64,000 nt of DNA from Verrucomicrobiota bacterium (GCA_016199985.1 JACQFQ010000015.1:58654-122653), one strand, 5' to 3'. Positions 33,404 through 43,692 are shown, numbered from the stretch's first letter. The notes: generated by a model from the letters alone, not told the origin. Translations and numbers: made by a program.

Positions 33404-35434
33404 TCAGTCCGTGCTCGCTCGCGCTCGATGGCCGGAGGGATCCAAAGAACCCTGGCCGCCGTCCAGGATCCGATCGGCGGCGGCCCGGGCGCGGTGGACC
33501 AACTGGAGGTCCGATCGTAAGTCCGCAAACTTGAAGTCAGGCACGCCGCTCTGCTCCTTGCCGATCAATTCTCCAGGCCCTCGAAAGCGCAGGTCCGCCT
33601 CGGCGATCTCGAAGCCGTCGCGTGTTTGCTCCAGGATGGACAATCGCTCCTTCGCGTCGCCCATCCGCAGGTCTCCGACCAGGATGCAATGGGACGCGTG
33701 GCTCCCCCGCCCGATGCGCCCCCGCAGCTGATGCAGCTGCGCGAGGCCGAACTGCTCGGCGCTCTCGATCACCATCACGGTCGCGTTCGGCACATCGACG
33801 CCGACCTCGATGACGCTGGTCGCCAGCAGCACATCCACCTCGCCGCGACGAAAGCCTTCGATCGTGGACTGCTTCTGATCGGCGGGAAGCCGTCCGTGCA
33901 TCATCCTGACGCGCGCCGGACGCAGGGCCTCGCGGATGCGTTCGAACTCCTGCGTCACTGCCTTCAAGCCCGGCTTGCCCGAGTCCTCGATCCGGGGATA
34001 CACCACGTAGGCTTGGCGGCCTTTCGCGAGCTCCTCGCTCACGAACCGCCAAACCTTCGGCAGATGCCGCGCCTCGCGAACATGGGTCCGCAACGTCCCC
34101 CGCCCACCGGGCATCTGGCGAATCACGGACACGTCAAGATCGCCATAGAGAGTCAGCCCGAGGGTGCGGGGGATGGGCGTGGCGGTCATGATGAGGAGAT
34201 GCGGAAACCTGCCTTTCTTCAGCAGGGCCTCGCGTTGCTGCACGCCGAACTTGTGCTGCTCGTCGATGATGACAAGGCCGAGGTCGTCCATCGCGAAACC
34301 GCCTTCAATGATCGCGTGCGTGCCGACGAACAACCGGGGACGCTTCGCGACGCCTGAGGCTTGCTTCGCTTCTCCCTTCTGGCTGCCGGTGCGCAAAACG
34401 ATGTCCACCGGGATTCCCTCCCACCAGCGGGAGAAGTTCCGATGGTGCTGCTCGGCGAGGATCTCCGTCGGCGCCATGATCGCGGCGTTGTGGCCGGCCT
34501 CAAGCGTCATCAGCGCGGCGCAGGCGGCCACGACGGTCTTGCCGCATCCAACATCGCCCTGCAGGAGCCGGCGCATCGGATGCTCCCCGCCCAGGTCGTG
34601 GCGAATCTCGCGCAGCACCTCCGTCTGCCCGTCCGTGAGGCGGAATCCGAGAACGCGCAGGAACGGCTTCATCCATCGGTTGTCGCCCGAGCACGGGATG
34701 CCGCGGGCGTGAGCCTCCAGCCGGCGGCGGCGGCCGCGCAGCTCCAGCTGGAGGGCGATAAACTCATCGAGCGCGAGGCGCTGGCGTCCGAGCTCCGCGT
34801 CCTCGAGCGACTCGGGACAGTGCAGATGTCGGATCGCAAGCGCGCGCGGGATCTCTCCCGGCAGGCAACGCGACGGCCAGCGATCGGGAACCTCCGTCGC
34901 GTGCGCGGCCACCTTCTCCCAGAGAAACTGGCGCAGCCACCGTTGCGTCAATCCTTCCGTAAGCGGATACACAGGAACGATGCGATTCAGGTGAACCGCC
35001 GCCTCTCCGCTTTCATCCACTGTCTCAACCTCCGGGTGGTCCATGGCGGCGGGCTTCAGGGATGTCGGCTTGCCATAAACAAACACATCCTCCCCGGCCC
35101 TGAAATAGTTCTGCATGAAAGGAAGGTTCCACCATCGGCAGATCACGCGGCCGGTGCCATCCTCGACCGCCATTTCAAACACACTCTTGTTCCCCTTTCG
35201 CAGCTTGCGAACGCCCAGGGCGCGGATGCGGCCATGGATCGTGGCCGCGGCGTCAAGCCGCAGGTCGCGGATGGGGAGGAGACGGCGGCGGTCCTCGTAT
35301 CGACGCGGGCGATGAAGGAACAGATCCAGCAGCGTGACGAGGCCAAGACGACGCAGCTGAAAGGCGCGATCAGGCCCCACGCCGCGAAACGCGCTCAGCG
35401 GGGTCTCCAGCCTCGTTATCCCATCCTGCGACAC
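33404..35434 (-). CDS. recG: ATP-dependent DNA helicase RecG
   Basis: 676 residues, a normal RecG length. N-terminal wedge/OB domain (about 1-200) with LLDLFLHRPRRYEDRR; helicase motifs include GDVGCGKT (Walker A) in LLQGDVGCGKTVVAACAAL, VIIDEQHKFGVQQR (DEQH box), TATPIPRTL, and motifs V/VI around ATSVIEVGVDVPNATVMVIE and QLRGRIGRG. It remodels stalled replication forks and Holliday junctions. It converges on the propeller gene with 12 bases between stops. Upstream on the same strand, 63 bases away, is coaX. Confidence 0.97.
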   Translation of the reverse strand: MSQDGITRLETPLSAFRGVGPDRAFQLRRLGLVTLLDLFLHRPRRYEDRRRLLPIRDLRLDAAATIHGRIRALGVRKLRKGNKSVFEMAVEDGTGRVICRWWNLPFMQNYFRAGEDVFVYGKPTSLKPAAMDHPEVETVDESGEAAVHLNRIVPVYPLTEGLTQRWLRQFLWEKVAAHATEVPDRWPSRCLPGEIPRALAIRHLHCPESLEDAELGRQRLALDEFIALQLELRGRRRRLEAHARGIPCSGDNRWMKPFLRVLGFRLTDGQTEVLREIRHDLGGEHPMRRLLQGDVGCGKTVVAACAALMTLEAGHNAAIMAPTEILAEQHHRNFSRWWEGIPVDIVLRTGSQKGEAKQASGVAKRPRLFVGTHAIIEGGFAMDDLGLVIIDEQHKFGVQQREALLKKGRFPHLLIMTATPIPRTLGLTLYGDLDVSVIRQMPGGRGTLRTHVREARHLPKVWRFVSEELAKGRQAYVVYPRIEDSGKPGLKAVTQEFERIREALRPARVRMMHGRLPADQKQSTIEGFRRGEVDVLLATSVIEVGVDVPNATVMVIESAEQFGLAQLHQLRGRIGRGSHASHCILVGDLRMGDAKERLSILEQTRDGFEIAEADLRFRGPGELIGKEQSGVPDFKFADLRSDLQLVHRARAAADRILDGGQGSLDPSGHRARASTD

Positions 35435-35497
35435 GCGGCTCTTATAGCGATTCCGCGGCTCGACGCCAGCCCATCCGGGATTCAGGCGGCGCGCGCG

Positions 35498-36295
35498 TCA
35501 GGGTCGCAGGCGATTCGAAAGCCAATGTCGACGGAGCCCCTCAAGAGTCAGCAAAGGCTCAACAGCCGTGATTTCGCGGATACCGCGAGCCATGAGGCGG
35601 GCGTAACCTCCCGTGGCGACCACGGGCAATGCCGGCGCCTGAAGTTCCTGTTTCACGCGCCCGATCAGCTCGCGCACGAGGCCGCGATAGCCGTGGAGCG
35701 CTCCGATTCGCATCGCCTCCGCGGTGCTCTTGCCGATGACGCCGCGGGTGTCGCGAATGCGGATCCGTGGGAGCAATGCCGTCTTCTCGTGCAGGTAATC
35801 CGTCATGGCGGCGAGGCCGGGGGCAATGATGCCGCCGACATAATTGCCGTGTTTATCCACGACGTCGAAGGCCACGGCGGTTCCAAAGCCCACAACGAGG
35901 ACCGGGGCGCCGTAGCGCAGCTTCGCCGCAAGCGAATTCGCGAGCCGGTCCTGGCCGATGGATTGGGGCCGGGGAAAATCGACGCCCACGCCCAGCAGCG
36001 TCTCCGGACAAAGCCGGGTGACGGGCGTTGACGCGCCGCAGAGAAGTCGCGCCGCGCTCAGGACGCGCGGCGTTGAGCCGGGAACCACGCTGCATACGCA
36101 GAGAGCGTCTATGCGCCGCGATCGCAGGAAAGTCCGCAGCAGGCGAGCGCCCGTTCCGTCCCGCCAGGCGGCGGTGGGGATGTCCCGGTTCTGGAGGATC
36201 CGATCCTCGCTCGCGATCCCGACATGAGTGTTCGTGTTTCCGATGTCGAAGAGCAGCGCCCGGCGCGCGCCCCGCATGACTTGTGAGCTCCTCAT
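35498..36295 (-). CDS. coaX: Type III pantothenate kinase
   Basis: 265 residues from ATG 36295; the long open frame further upstream is antisense-shadow of birA. The start overlaps the birA stop as ATGA. Motifs of the CoaX type are LLFDIGNTNTHVGI (phosphate-binding), VDFPRPQSIGQDRLANSLAA, GFGTAVAFDVVDKHGNYVGG and GGIIAPGLAAM. It makes 4'-phosphopantothenate in CoA synthesis, usually needing a monovalent cation. The pairing with birA is common, and fused forms exist; here they are separate but coupled. The usual Asp after GQDR is present. Confidence 0.95.
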   Translation of the reverse strand: MRSSQVMRGARRALLFDIGNTNTHVGIASEDRILQNRDIPTAAWRDGTGARLLRTFLRSRRIDALCVCSVVPGSTPRVLSAARLLCGASTPVTRLCPETLLGVGVDFPRPQSIGQDRLANSLAAKLRYGAPVLVVGFGTAVAFDVVDKHGNYVGGIIAPGLAAMTDYLHEKTALLPRIRIRDTRGVIGKSTAEAMRIGALHGYRGLVRELIGRVKQELQAPALPVVATGGYARLMARGIREITAVEPLLTLEGLRRHWLSNRLRP

Positions 36296-37272
36296 TTCAA
36301 AACAGTGACGTCGCCGCCCACGATTCTCTCGAGATTGCCATAGCCGCCGCGGACGAGGAGCGCGCCCTCCGCGTCGAGCGATTCCGCCCGACCTTGAACG
36401 AGCCGATCCCCGATCTGGATGCGCACCTGCTTCCCGAGCGTGGTGCAGCGGCTCTCCCACTCGTTGGCGAGCGACTCGAAATCCCCGCCGCGGATCCGGG
36501 CGTAGTCCCGCTCCAGCTCCTCGAGGATCCTCGCGGTGATCGCCGCGCGATCGACTGGGGCGCCGGTCTCGATAGCCAGGGACGTCGCGAGCTTCGCCAC
36601 CTCCGGAGGAAAATCGCGGGCCTCCTGGTTCAGGTTCACGCCCACGCCAAGCACCAGATACCGGATGCGATCGAGCTCCGCGCTCAGCTCGGTGAGGATC
36701 CCCGCAAGCTTCCTGCCCCGCACCTGCACATCGTTGGGCCACTTAATGTCCGCCTGGATTCCGGTCGCGCCGCGCACCGCGCGAACGATGGAAACCGCGG
36801 CGGCGATGGTGATCCGCGTGGCGGCCTGGGGCGGCATCGCGGGACGAATCAACGTGGAGAACCAGAGTCCCTGGCCCGCGGAGGACTCCCATCGACGGCT
36901 CAGGCGGCCGCGGCCGCGCGTCTGCGACTCGGCGATCACCACCACGCCCTCGGCCACGCCGTCCGCGGCCATCTTCTCCACCACATCGTTGGTGGAAGTG
37001 GTTTCCTTGAACACGCGCACTTCGCGACCGATGATCCGGGGATGAGAGAGGCGCGCGACAAGGTCGTCCCCGTGGAGAACGTCGGGAACGCGCAGCAGCC
37101 GGTAGCCCGAATGAGGGCTCGCCTCGATCTCGTAGCCGAGCTTTCGCATCTCTTCGATGCGCGCCCAGATCGCGGCGCGACTGACGCGGAGCTGAGTCGA
37201 CAGCGCGGCGCCTGAGATGCCCTGGGGATGGGCCTGCCGGAGAGCGCGAAGAATGGCGACATCGGTCGTCAC
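36292..37272 (-). CDS. birA: Biotin--[acetyl-CoA-carboxylase] ligase with DNA-binding domain
   Basis: 326 residues. An N-terminal winged helix (about 1-62, SGAALSTQLRVSRAAIWARI) suggests a bifunctional ligase/repressor. The catalytic part has ETTSTNDVV, the biotinyl-AMP loop SQTRGRGRLSRRWES (slightly different from the usual GRGRRGR), KWPNDVQVRGRKLAGIL and GVGVNLN. A C-terminal SH3-like domain covers about 275-326. Its own biotin operator could not be identified. The stop overlaps the coaX start, so both are one transcript. Confidence 0.95.
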   Translation of the reverse strand: MTTDVAILRALRQAHPQGISGAALSTQLRVSRAAIWARIEEMRKLGYEIEASPHSGYRLLRVPDVLHGDDLVARLSHPRIIGREVRVFKETTSTNDVVEKMAADGVAEGVVVIAESQTRGRGRLSRRWESSAGQGLWFSTLIRPAMPPQAATRITIAAAVSIVRAVRGATGIQADIKWPNDVQVRGRKLAGILTELSAELDRIRYLVLGVGVNLNQEARDFPPEVAKLATSLAIETGAPVDRAAITARILEELERDYARIRGGDFESLANEWESRCTTLGKQVRIQIGDRLVQGRAESLDAEGALLVRGGYGNLERIVGGDVTVLK

Positions 37273-37347
37273 GCGCGAAGGCTAAGGGGAACCGCGTGCC
37301 CACCGAAAGCCCAATCGTCCCGCGCCGACCACAGCGACAGGTCGTTT

Positions 37348-37370
37348 CGCGGCGCCCGCCGGGCGCCGCG
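37348..37370. terminator. 11-bp GC hairpin after the LTD/CotH gene
   Basis: cgcggcgcccg (37348-37358) and cgggcgccgcg (37360-37370) are perfect complements around a single base. The stem ends 3 bases from the stop codon of the minus-strand giant gene. The following minus-strand bases are AAACGACC, not a U-run, so it is not a canonical intrinsic terminator. It may protect the mRNA end or pause transcription. Confidence 0.5.
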
Positions 37371-37372
37371 AG

Positions 37373-40300
37373 CTACTGTTGCGGTTGGGCTGGCGTCACG
37401 AGCCTGTAGTAACGACGAGCGCCAGCGGCCGGATCCACAAGCGAAATGGAGCGGTTCGTCGCCGCGGCTTCCAAAAGGCTGAGAGGAGCCCATTGGCCCG
37501 CCTTCAAATCCGCGCGAAATTCCACGGCATAGGTGCGATTCGACACGGCTTGAAACAACAGCTTCAAACCGCCCGCGGCGGGAAGCGTGTCCAACCGAAG
37601 GTGGCTCTTGGGATCCGTCGGATCCGTTCCCGCGATGAACTCGGCCCAGTTGCTCATCCGATCGCCATCCAGGTCCGCGTCCCGATCCGTCGCGTCCTGC
37701 GGGTTCATTTTGTGATCCTGCTCAAACACATCCGGGATGCCGTCCTTGTCCGAGTCGGGCAGGAATGTCAGAGCCGCGTTCGCGCTCAAAACCCCGCTCG
37801 GCCTGGCGATATTTGTCACCTGCACCGAGAATGTCGCCGTCAGATTCGGAAGATTGGTCACGGTCAGGAAGCACACCCGCGAGTTCAGCGCGAAGAAGCC
37901 GCCGGGCACGGGGACGTTGTTTCGACGCCATCGGAAACCCAGAGGGAGCGTCGCGGCGTCATTGACGGTCACGCTGAGAGTCACGTCGCCCCCCGCGACG
38001 ACAGCCTGGGGCAGCGGTTGCTGGATGATCACGGGATCCACCAGCGCGATCAAGGAGACCGGGGTGGTCTCGAGGGTGTGGAAAGTGTCCGAAACGCGCA
38101 CCCAGTACGAACCCAGGTCGGACTCCTTCGCCTTCACCACGTTGAACGTGTCGTTCGTCGCGGCCGCCACGGCGCTGCCATTGTGGAACCACTGAAAGCG
38201 GAGAAGATCGGGCGAGCTGATCCCCACGCGGACGGCGGTGTTGCTGCCAAGCCTCACATAGGTGTTCGTTGGAAGGATGCTGGGCGCCAGAGGAGGAACC
38301 ACGAGGATGGCCACCTCCGCCGACCTGCCCAAAGCCAGTCGATCGTCCACAGCCAGCGCGCTGAGTCTGTGGAATCCGGGAGCCGCGCCCGTCCAATCGA
38401 GCGCGAACGGTGGCGCGAACACGATCCCAAGGCGCTTGTCGTCGGCGATGAACTCCACCCGACGAACGGCGCCGTCGTCATCCTTCGCCGCGGCCGATAT
38501 CGAGATCGTGGCGCCGGCCTCCACGCGCAGGCCATCCGCGGGAGCGACCCAGGTCGCGACCGGGGCCGCGTTGTCCGAAGCCGGCGCGCCAGGCGAAACG
38601 GGGGCGAATCTCCAATTCAGCGGCTCGTCGCCATAGGCCAGCGGGTTCAGGCGCTGCAACGAACGACCGCCCGCCAGAGCATGGGACGGCCACGGGGCAT
38701 CCGCCCCATAACGGACACGGTCGACCAGGATCGCGGGCGTGATGCTCAAGCCGCTGCCAGGCGGAAAATCCGGCACGCCGGGCTTCACGCAGTCGACGGT
38801 GTCGCCCGAGTTCCCGAGGTGGCCCGAGTAGGGGCCCCAGATGCGCGTGCCCTGAGGGAGGGTGTAGGCGTTCACAAACGCGGCCATGGCGGGAGCGTTG
38901 GTGTCGGGATCGAAGGGAACCACCAGAACGCGCTCGGCGGACTGGAGCGTCACGCCTGAGGGGAAGTCGAACTGAACGCCCCCGCGCAAACTCCATGTGT
39001 GTCCGGGATGAGCCGGATCATACAGCCGAACAGCCCCGGCGCTCGTATTGATCAATTCAACAAACTCGAAGCCCGACGGATCCGAGAGCACGTTCTCCGG
39101 ATCATATTGGATTTCTCCGACCACGACGGGCCCCACCTTGGGCCCGGAGTTGGCGGCGCCGGGAGTGTTGTGGTTCTGCGCCCAGAAATCCACGCCTGAG
39201 CTTGTCGCTACGCGGCCCTGCGACACTTCGACCTCGGAGGGCGTGTAACGAATAGAATTTCTGCGTCCCGTCAGGTTTCCCGCGGCGTCGCCCGTGGACA
39301 GGTACAAATGTCCGCCGCGCAGCGGATCCAGGGCGAAGCCCGACGGATCGCCGACCGCATTGAACAGCAACTCCGGAAGGACCCAATAGCCGTTCGGCAA
39401 GAGTGTTGTGCCCTGGGGGATGCGCGCCTTCTTGGGAACGTGGATGTCATCCGAGATCCACCACCCGCTCACGTCCTGCGCGGCGGACGTCGTGTTGGCG
39501 AGTTCGATAAACTGCCCTTGGTCCGGAATCGGATTCGCCAACAGCTCATTGATGACCACCTCGCCGAGAGCCCGCGCGTTGGGCGCCTCGGGAGTGTTGC
39601 TGCCGGGAAAGCTGACAATCGTCGCGGAACCGTCGGGAAGCCGGCCTTGCGAGACATCGACCGTCTGCGGGCCGAAGGAGATCGCGTCAATGATCTTCAG
39701 GGTTGAGTCCGACAGAACCACCGACTCCCCGCTCCCGCTGAGCTTGAATCCCACGTGCCTCGGTCCCTGGTTCGTCGACCCGTCGGCGATCATCTGGCGG
39801 AATCCGCCGCCCGCGATGAAGCTCAAAGGGGCGATGCGCGTGTTCGCCGGCGCATCCGCCGTGTCGCTCAGGAACAGCCCGCTCAACAGCGTCGGCTGAG
39901 CGCCGGTATTGTAGATTTCGAACCAGTCCGGGCCATCGCTCGCGGACGCCATCCATTCGTTCACCCGCAGCCCCGAGGTCGCGCCGAGGGGCGAGGCGAT
40001 GTTGAGGTCGCCCGGGGTGGGATCGCACAGCGTCCAGTTCGAGGCCGCGGCGCCGTCGCCCAGCCGACCGATGCTCTTGTTGGGGGCCTGGAGTCCGTAG
40101 GTCACTGAGTCGACGAGTTGATATCCATTCGGACCGACGGCGAACAGCGCGACGGTCTGGGCGTCATTGTCGAGCGCGAAGCCCGCGTGCAGCCCGGGCC
40201 GCTGATCCTCAGAATCGCACCAGATCACCAGGCTCGCGTGCGGAGGGATGACAACGTCGGCCGGAAACACATACTTCCCGGGCAGCTCAGGATCGTCGCT

Positions 40301-43300
40301 CAGGCTGAAATTCCCGAGAGGCTGCGGAAGGCCGGTGGTGTTCAGGAGTTCGATGTAATCAGGGGTTGTGTCCGCGTTGATGGCCGCGCCCTGATTGTCC
40401 GCAAGGATCTCGTTCAACCGCACCGCGCCGGGAGAGGCGGGCACGCGGGCATCCAGCGTCAGGCCGAACACGACGTCGTTCCCGCTGTTGGGGCTCGCCT
40501 GGTGAACCTCCACCGCGATCACATTCGTCCCCGATACGAGCGGAGCGGAATCGATGGCGATGGGCCCCTCGTACACCGCGTCGCCGACATTCCGGTTGGC
40601 GCCCGTCTTGAAGCCCACGGTTCCCCTCGGCAGCCCGGTTCGCGACACCTCAACGCCGTTGAGATACACGATCGCTCCGTCATCGATCACCTGTCGGATT
40701 CGCAGCTGAGCGCCCAGCGGGTCCCCGGCGAAAACAAACGGCGCCCTGAAATAGAAGGCGACGTAATTGCTGCGAACGAAGACCGTGCGGAGCGGCTCGG
40801 GGAGCTTGCTCGCGGGAACCTTGCCCGTGACGTTGCCCAGGAGCGCCGGGCCCTGCGGCCAGTCGCGATCGTCAAAGTCTCGCGCGGCCCAGTTCGCCGG
40901 CGGATTCGTTCCCGAGGCGTTGTAACGCCACAGCGTGGCGACGTCGATGGCCAGGATCGGAACGGGAACCAGCGCTGGCCCGTAGGTGAAGGAGCCCTCC
41001 CCGCTGTCGGGCGAAGGGTGACCGTCTCCGTCCACATACGTGACCTTCCAAAAATACGTTTCGCCGAACTCCAGACGATCGAAAGGAATGGGCAATGAGG
41101 TGAGGTTGGAGGGGCTATCGACGCGGAAGACGGGATTGGTGTAGCCCCCCGACGCCCGGCGAACGACCCAGACGCTCGAGGCGTGCGGCGGCGGCGAAGA
41201 GGGTTTGAGGTGGGAGTAGGCGGAACTGACGAGCGCGGCGGGTGGAAACACGCTCGCGGTGTTCGTGGGGCCCTGGACCACGGGCTGCCGGGGGGAGTAC
41301 CAGGGCCCCAGGCGCAGCTCCGAATCGACGCTCGGACCGCGGCCAGACGCGTACGAAGTGAAAAACTTCGCGCCGATCGCGGTCAGGTTGGCCGGAGTGA
41401 GCAACGTGTGATTGAGGATGAAAAGCTTTCGCTTGTACTCCTCGCGGAATGTCTTGAGGAAGGAATCCTTCACCCACTGCGGCCCCCGCAGCGTGTCGGG
41501 CTGGTTGACCTCCCACTCGTCCCAGAAGACGCTCTGTCCGGAGTTGGAGAACTCGTTGTCGAGATCCCAGGGGAGCATGCCCCATCGGCCGTCGCCATCC
41601 TTCCACAGGAAATGGTTCTGCGTGGCGTCGTCGAAAGGCGCGCTCCAATTCCGGATCGCGATGTAGGCGAGGGTCGCGTCGACATTGAAGCGCGTCGCGA
41701 GATAATCGCGCAGATCGGGCAGCCTCGGACGCGGGGCGGTGGGAGCGTCGCCGCGCGCGTTCCACAGCCCGGTCACCATTTGAAACATATCGACGCCGCC
41801 GCGCCACGAATCCATCTGCATCGGATACGTCCAATCGTATCGCGCCGGGAGAGACCAGCCCGCCTTGGCGGGAATGGGCGCGCAGTTCCCAATGTAGTAG
41901 GGCCCTTCGCCGCTCTCCGTGTAGCTCGTCGCGGCGCCGATCCCGGCCGAGTTCTCGAACGGCACAACGCCCTCGGATTTGTAAAACCATCCCGGGGAAG
42001 GCTTGTGGCGATCCGGATACTTCGCGCCCTGTTCCTCAATCCATCGATCATAGACGTCGGCGTTCAGCTCCTCCTGCTCGACGCGAGGCAGCAAGGGCTC
42101 GGCGTTGAGGTAAAGATCGACGGAGCGGCACTTCCAGATCGGCAGATCGGCAAAAGCGTAGAGCATCCACCCGAAGAGGTGCTCCTCGGCCTTGTCGGTC
42201 TCAAAGAAGCTCGACCGGCCATTCAGCCGCGAGTAGCGCGGCAGCTGCAGTTTGTAGTCCTTGCGATCGGCGCTGCGGCGGTACCGGCTGCCGTGATAGC
42301 GGATCTGGATATCGTAGACCTTGCCGTCCACGACCAGAATCGCGGGCTCGGTCGCGTTCCAGGACGCCCTCGGCTTGCCGGGCGGATCGGGAAGTTCGAT
42401 GCGCCGGGGCGATTGCGAGATATTGGCGTTCATCCGATCGAGCGAGGCCTGCGAAACAAACACGTCGTAGATCGGGTTCGAGGAAAGGCGCGGAGGCGTG
42501 ATGAAGAAGCTGTGCCATGAGAACGGGTCGTCGGCGCGCGGAGAAACCGGCTCCACGCCGTTGCCGCGATCGGCGCGGATCCGATATCGAACGATCGCGC
42601 GGGAGGCGAAGCCGGGGAGCGTCGCGGAGAATCCGGTGTCGCTGACCGCGGGATCGGCCGACATCGCCGACACCACGCGAGGCTCGTTGATCTTGGCGAT
42701 GTCCTCCACGAAGTACTCCAGCGACACGTTGCTCAAGGCGAGCGATGAGAAGGAGACCTCGATCCTCACGGGCTGGTTGGAGCGGATCAGGATGTCCCCG
42801 GTGTCGGCCTGCGCGGCGCTCAGTCCGACGACCACGGGTTGAGGGACAGCTCGCTGGACCGCGTTCGTCCTGCCCGGGCTGGGCCCCTTGCTCAGGGGCG
42901 ACGCGAGCCAGTTCGCGGGATCCGTCGCGGGATGCGTGAAGCTGACGCGCTCGAGCGAACGGCCGCGGTACTGGTGGTCGATGGCCTTCACGCCGGTCCA
43001 TTCCTCGTCGGCGCCGAGCGCGTTCGCGGTGATCGCCCAGGGGAACGCCGAGTCGTAGGAAACAGAGTCCACGATCTGGTTGGCGCCATTCTGAAGCCGG
43101 ACCACATCGCCGGAGTTGCCCAGCGTTCCCGTGTACGGGCCGAGAACCTGGCCCGCGGCGAGGGCGTATTGCGGAATAGCGGCGAGGCGCGCCGGATTGC
43201 GACCAATCACGATGAAGCCTCCCGGCGGCACGGTCAGGCCATTCGGGAAGGCGAAGGCAACGCCTCCTGCGAGACGCCATCCATCCAGCGAAACGGCGGA

Positions 43301-43504
43301 GGCCCCAAAGTTGTGCAACTCGACAAACTCATGCACGTCATCGCTCAGATCCAGCGCAGGCGATCCTCCGGCGTCGAAGGCGGGTTCCTCGACAGGGTGG
43401 TAGTGGATCTCGCTGAAGAGCAGCCCGGCGTCAGACGACGCCGCGAAGCCGATCACAACCAGAGCGGTGAACAAAGACGCAACCGCGGACTTGAACATAA
43501 ACAT
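37373..43504 (-). CDS. Giant secreted lamin-tail-domain / CotH protein
   Basis: 2043 residues from ATG 43504. Signal peptide ends near residue 25 (IGFAASSDAG). Approximate layout: LTD 1 at 25-165; CotH kinase-like domain at 330-720 with IRYHGSRYRRSADRKDYKLQ near 405 and GMLPWDLDNEFS near 648; a beta-sandwich of the 'ATLWRYNASGTNPP' type at 850-1030; four more LTDs starting near 1035, 1185, 1318 and 1468; an Ig-like/Big_9 domain near 1660; two Ig-like domains to about 1910; then DSDKDGIPDVFEQ and DADLDGDRMSNWAEFIAGTDP calcium repeats. The last 60 residues form the 'YYRLVTP' module. It is probably exported to the outer surface. CotH activity is protein phosphorylation in other systems; whether this one is active is open. 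Confidence 0.88.
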   Translation of the reverse strand: MFMFKSAVASLFTALVVIGFAASSDAGLLFSEIHYHPVEEPAFDAGGSPALDLSDDVHEFVELHNFGASAVSLDGWRLAGGVAFAFPNGLTVPPGGFIVIGRNPARLAAIPQYALAAGQVLGPYTGTLGNSGDVVRLQNGANQIVDSVSYDSAFPWAITANALGADEEWTGVKAIDHQYRGRSLERVSFTHPATDPANWLASPLSKGPSPGRTNAVQRAVPQPVVVGLSAAQADTGDILIRSNQPVRIEVSFSSLALSNVSLEYFVEDIAKINEPRVVSAMSADPAVSDTGFSATLPGFASRAIVRYRIRADRGNGVEPVSPRADDPFSWHSFFITPPRLSSNPIYDVFVSQASLDRMNANISQSPRRIELPDPPGKPRASWNATEPAILVVDGKVYDIQIRYHGSRYRRSADRKDYKLQLPRYSRLNGRSSFFETDKAEEHLFGWMLYAFADLPIWKCRSVDLYLNAEPLLPRVEQEELNADVYDRWIEEQGAKYPDRHKPSPGWFYKSEGVVPFENSAGIGAATSYTESGEGPYYIGNCAPIPAKAGWSLPARYDWTYPMQMDSWRGGVDMFQMVTGLWNARGDAPTAPRPRLPDLRDYLATRFNVDATLAYIAIRNWSAPFDDATQNHFLWKDGDGRWGMLPWDLDNEFSNSGQSVFWDEWEVNQPDTLRGPQWVKDSFLKTFREEYKRKLFILNHTLLTPANLTAIGAKFFTSYASGRGPSVDSELRLGPWYSPRQPVVQGPTNTASVFPPAALVSSAYSHLKPSSPPPHASSVWVVRRASGGYTNPVFRVDSPSNLTSLPIPFDRLEFGETYFWKVTYVDGDGHPSPDSGEGSFTYGPALVPVPILAIDVATLWRYNASGTNPPANWAARDFDDRDWPQGPALLGNVTGKVPASKLPEPLRTVFVRSNYVAFYFRAPFVFAGDPLGAQLRIRQVIDDGAIVYLNGVEVSRTGLPRGTVGFKTGANRNVGDAVYEGPIAIDSAPLVSGTNVIAVEVHQASPNSGNDVVFGLTLDARVPASPGAVRLNEILADNQGAAINADTTPDYIELLNTTGLPQPLGNFSLSDDPELPGKYVFPADVVIPPHASLVIWCDSEDQRPGLHAGFALDNDAQTVALFAVGPNGYQLVDSVTYGLQAPNKSIGRLGDGAAASNWTLCDPTPGDLNIASPLGATSGLRVNEWMASASDGPDWFEIYNTGAQPTLLSGLFLSDTADAPANTRIAPLSFIAGGGFRQMIADGSTNQGPRHVGFKLSGSGESVVLSDSTLKIIDAISFGPQTVDVSQGRLPDGSATIVSFPGSNTPEAPNARALGEVVINELLANPIPDQGQFIELANTTSAAQDVSGWWISDDIHVPKKARIPQGTTLLPNGYWVLPELLFNAVGDPSGFALDPLRGGHLYLSTGDAAGNLTGRRNSIRYTPSEVEVSQGRVATSSGVDFWAQNHNTPGAANSGPKVGPVVVGEIQYDPENVLSDPSGFEFVELINTSAGAVRLYDPAHPGHTWSLRGGVQFDFPSGVTLQSAERVLVVPFDPDTNAPAMAAFVNAYTLPQGTRIWGPYSGHLGNSGDTVDCVKPGVPDFPPGSGLSITPAILVDRVRYGADAPWPSHALAGGRSLQRLNPLAYGDEPLNWRFAPVSPGAPASDNAAPVATWVAPADGLRVEAGATISISAAAKDDDGAVRRVEFIADDKRLGIVFAPPFALDWTGAAPGFHRLSALAVDDRLALGRSAEVAILVVPPLAPSILPTNTYVRLGSNTAVRVGISSPDLLRFQWFHNGSAVAAATNDTFNVVKAKESDLGSYWVRVSDTFHTLETTPVSLIALVDPVIIQQPLPQAVVAGGDVTLSVTVNDAATLPLGFRWRRNNVPVPGGFFALNSRVCFLTVTNLPNLTATFSVQVTNIARPSGVLSANAALTFLPDSDKDGIPDVFEQDHKMNPQDATDRDADLDGDRMSNWAEFIAGTDPTDPKSHLRLDTLPAAGGLKLLFQAVSNRTYAVEFRADLKAGQWAPLSLLEAAATNRSISLVDPAAGARRYYRLVTPAQPQQ

Positions 43505-43692
43505 TCGAGAGATCGGGGCTTTTTTGGGCGACACTGAAGCTAAGCCTCCCCCGCGCCCCAACGCAACCCGGAATCCTCCGCGCCGACTTCGTTTGTGATG
43601 CCTTCGCCCTCAAAACGAACTCTTCCCTTTGGCGGTTGAGTGTGCATTCTCCCGGGCCGTTAACCATGCTTATCGAACCACCGTCACACGCT

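Noticed and set aside
34361..36031. Plus-strand frame of 556 codons across recG and coaX
   Set aside because: It runs antisense through two confidently identified genes.
37379..38959. Plus-strand frame of 526 codons
   Set aside because: Antisense to the C-terminal Ig-like and LTD part of the giant protein; no motif.
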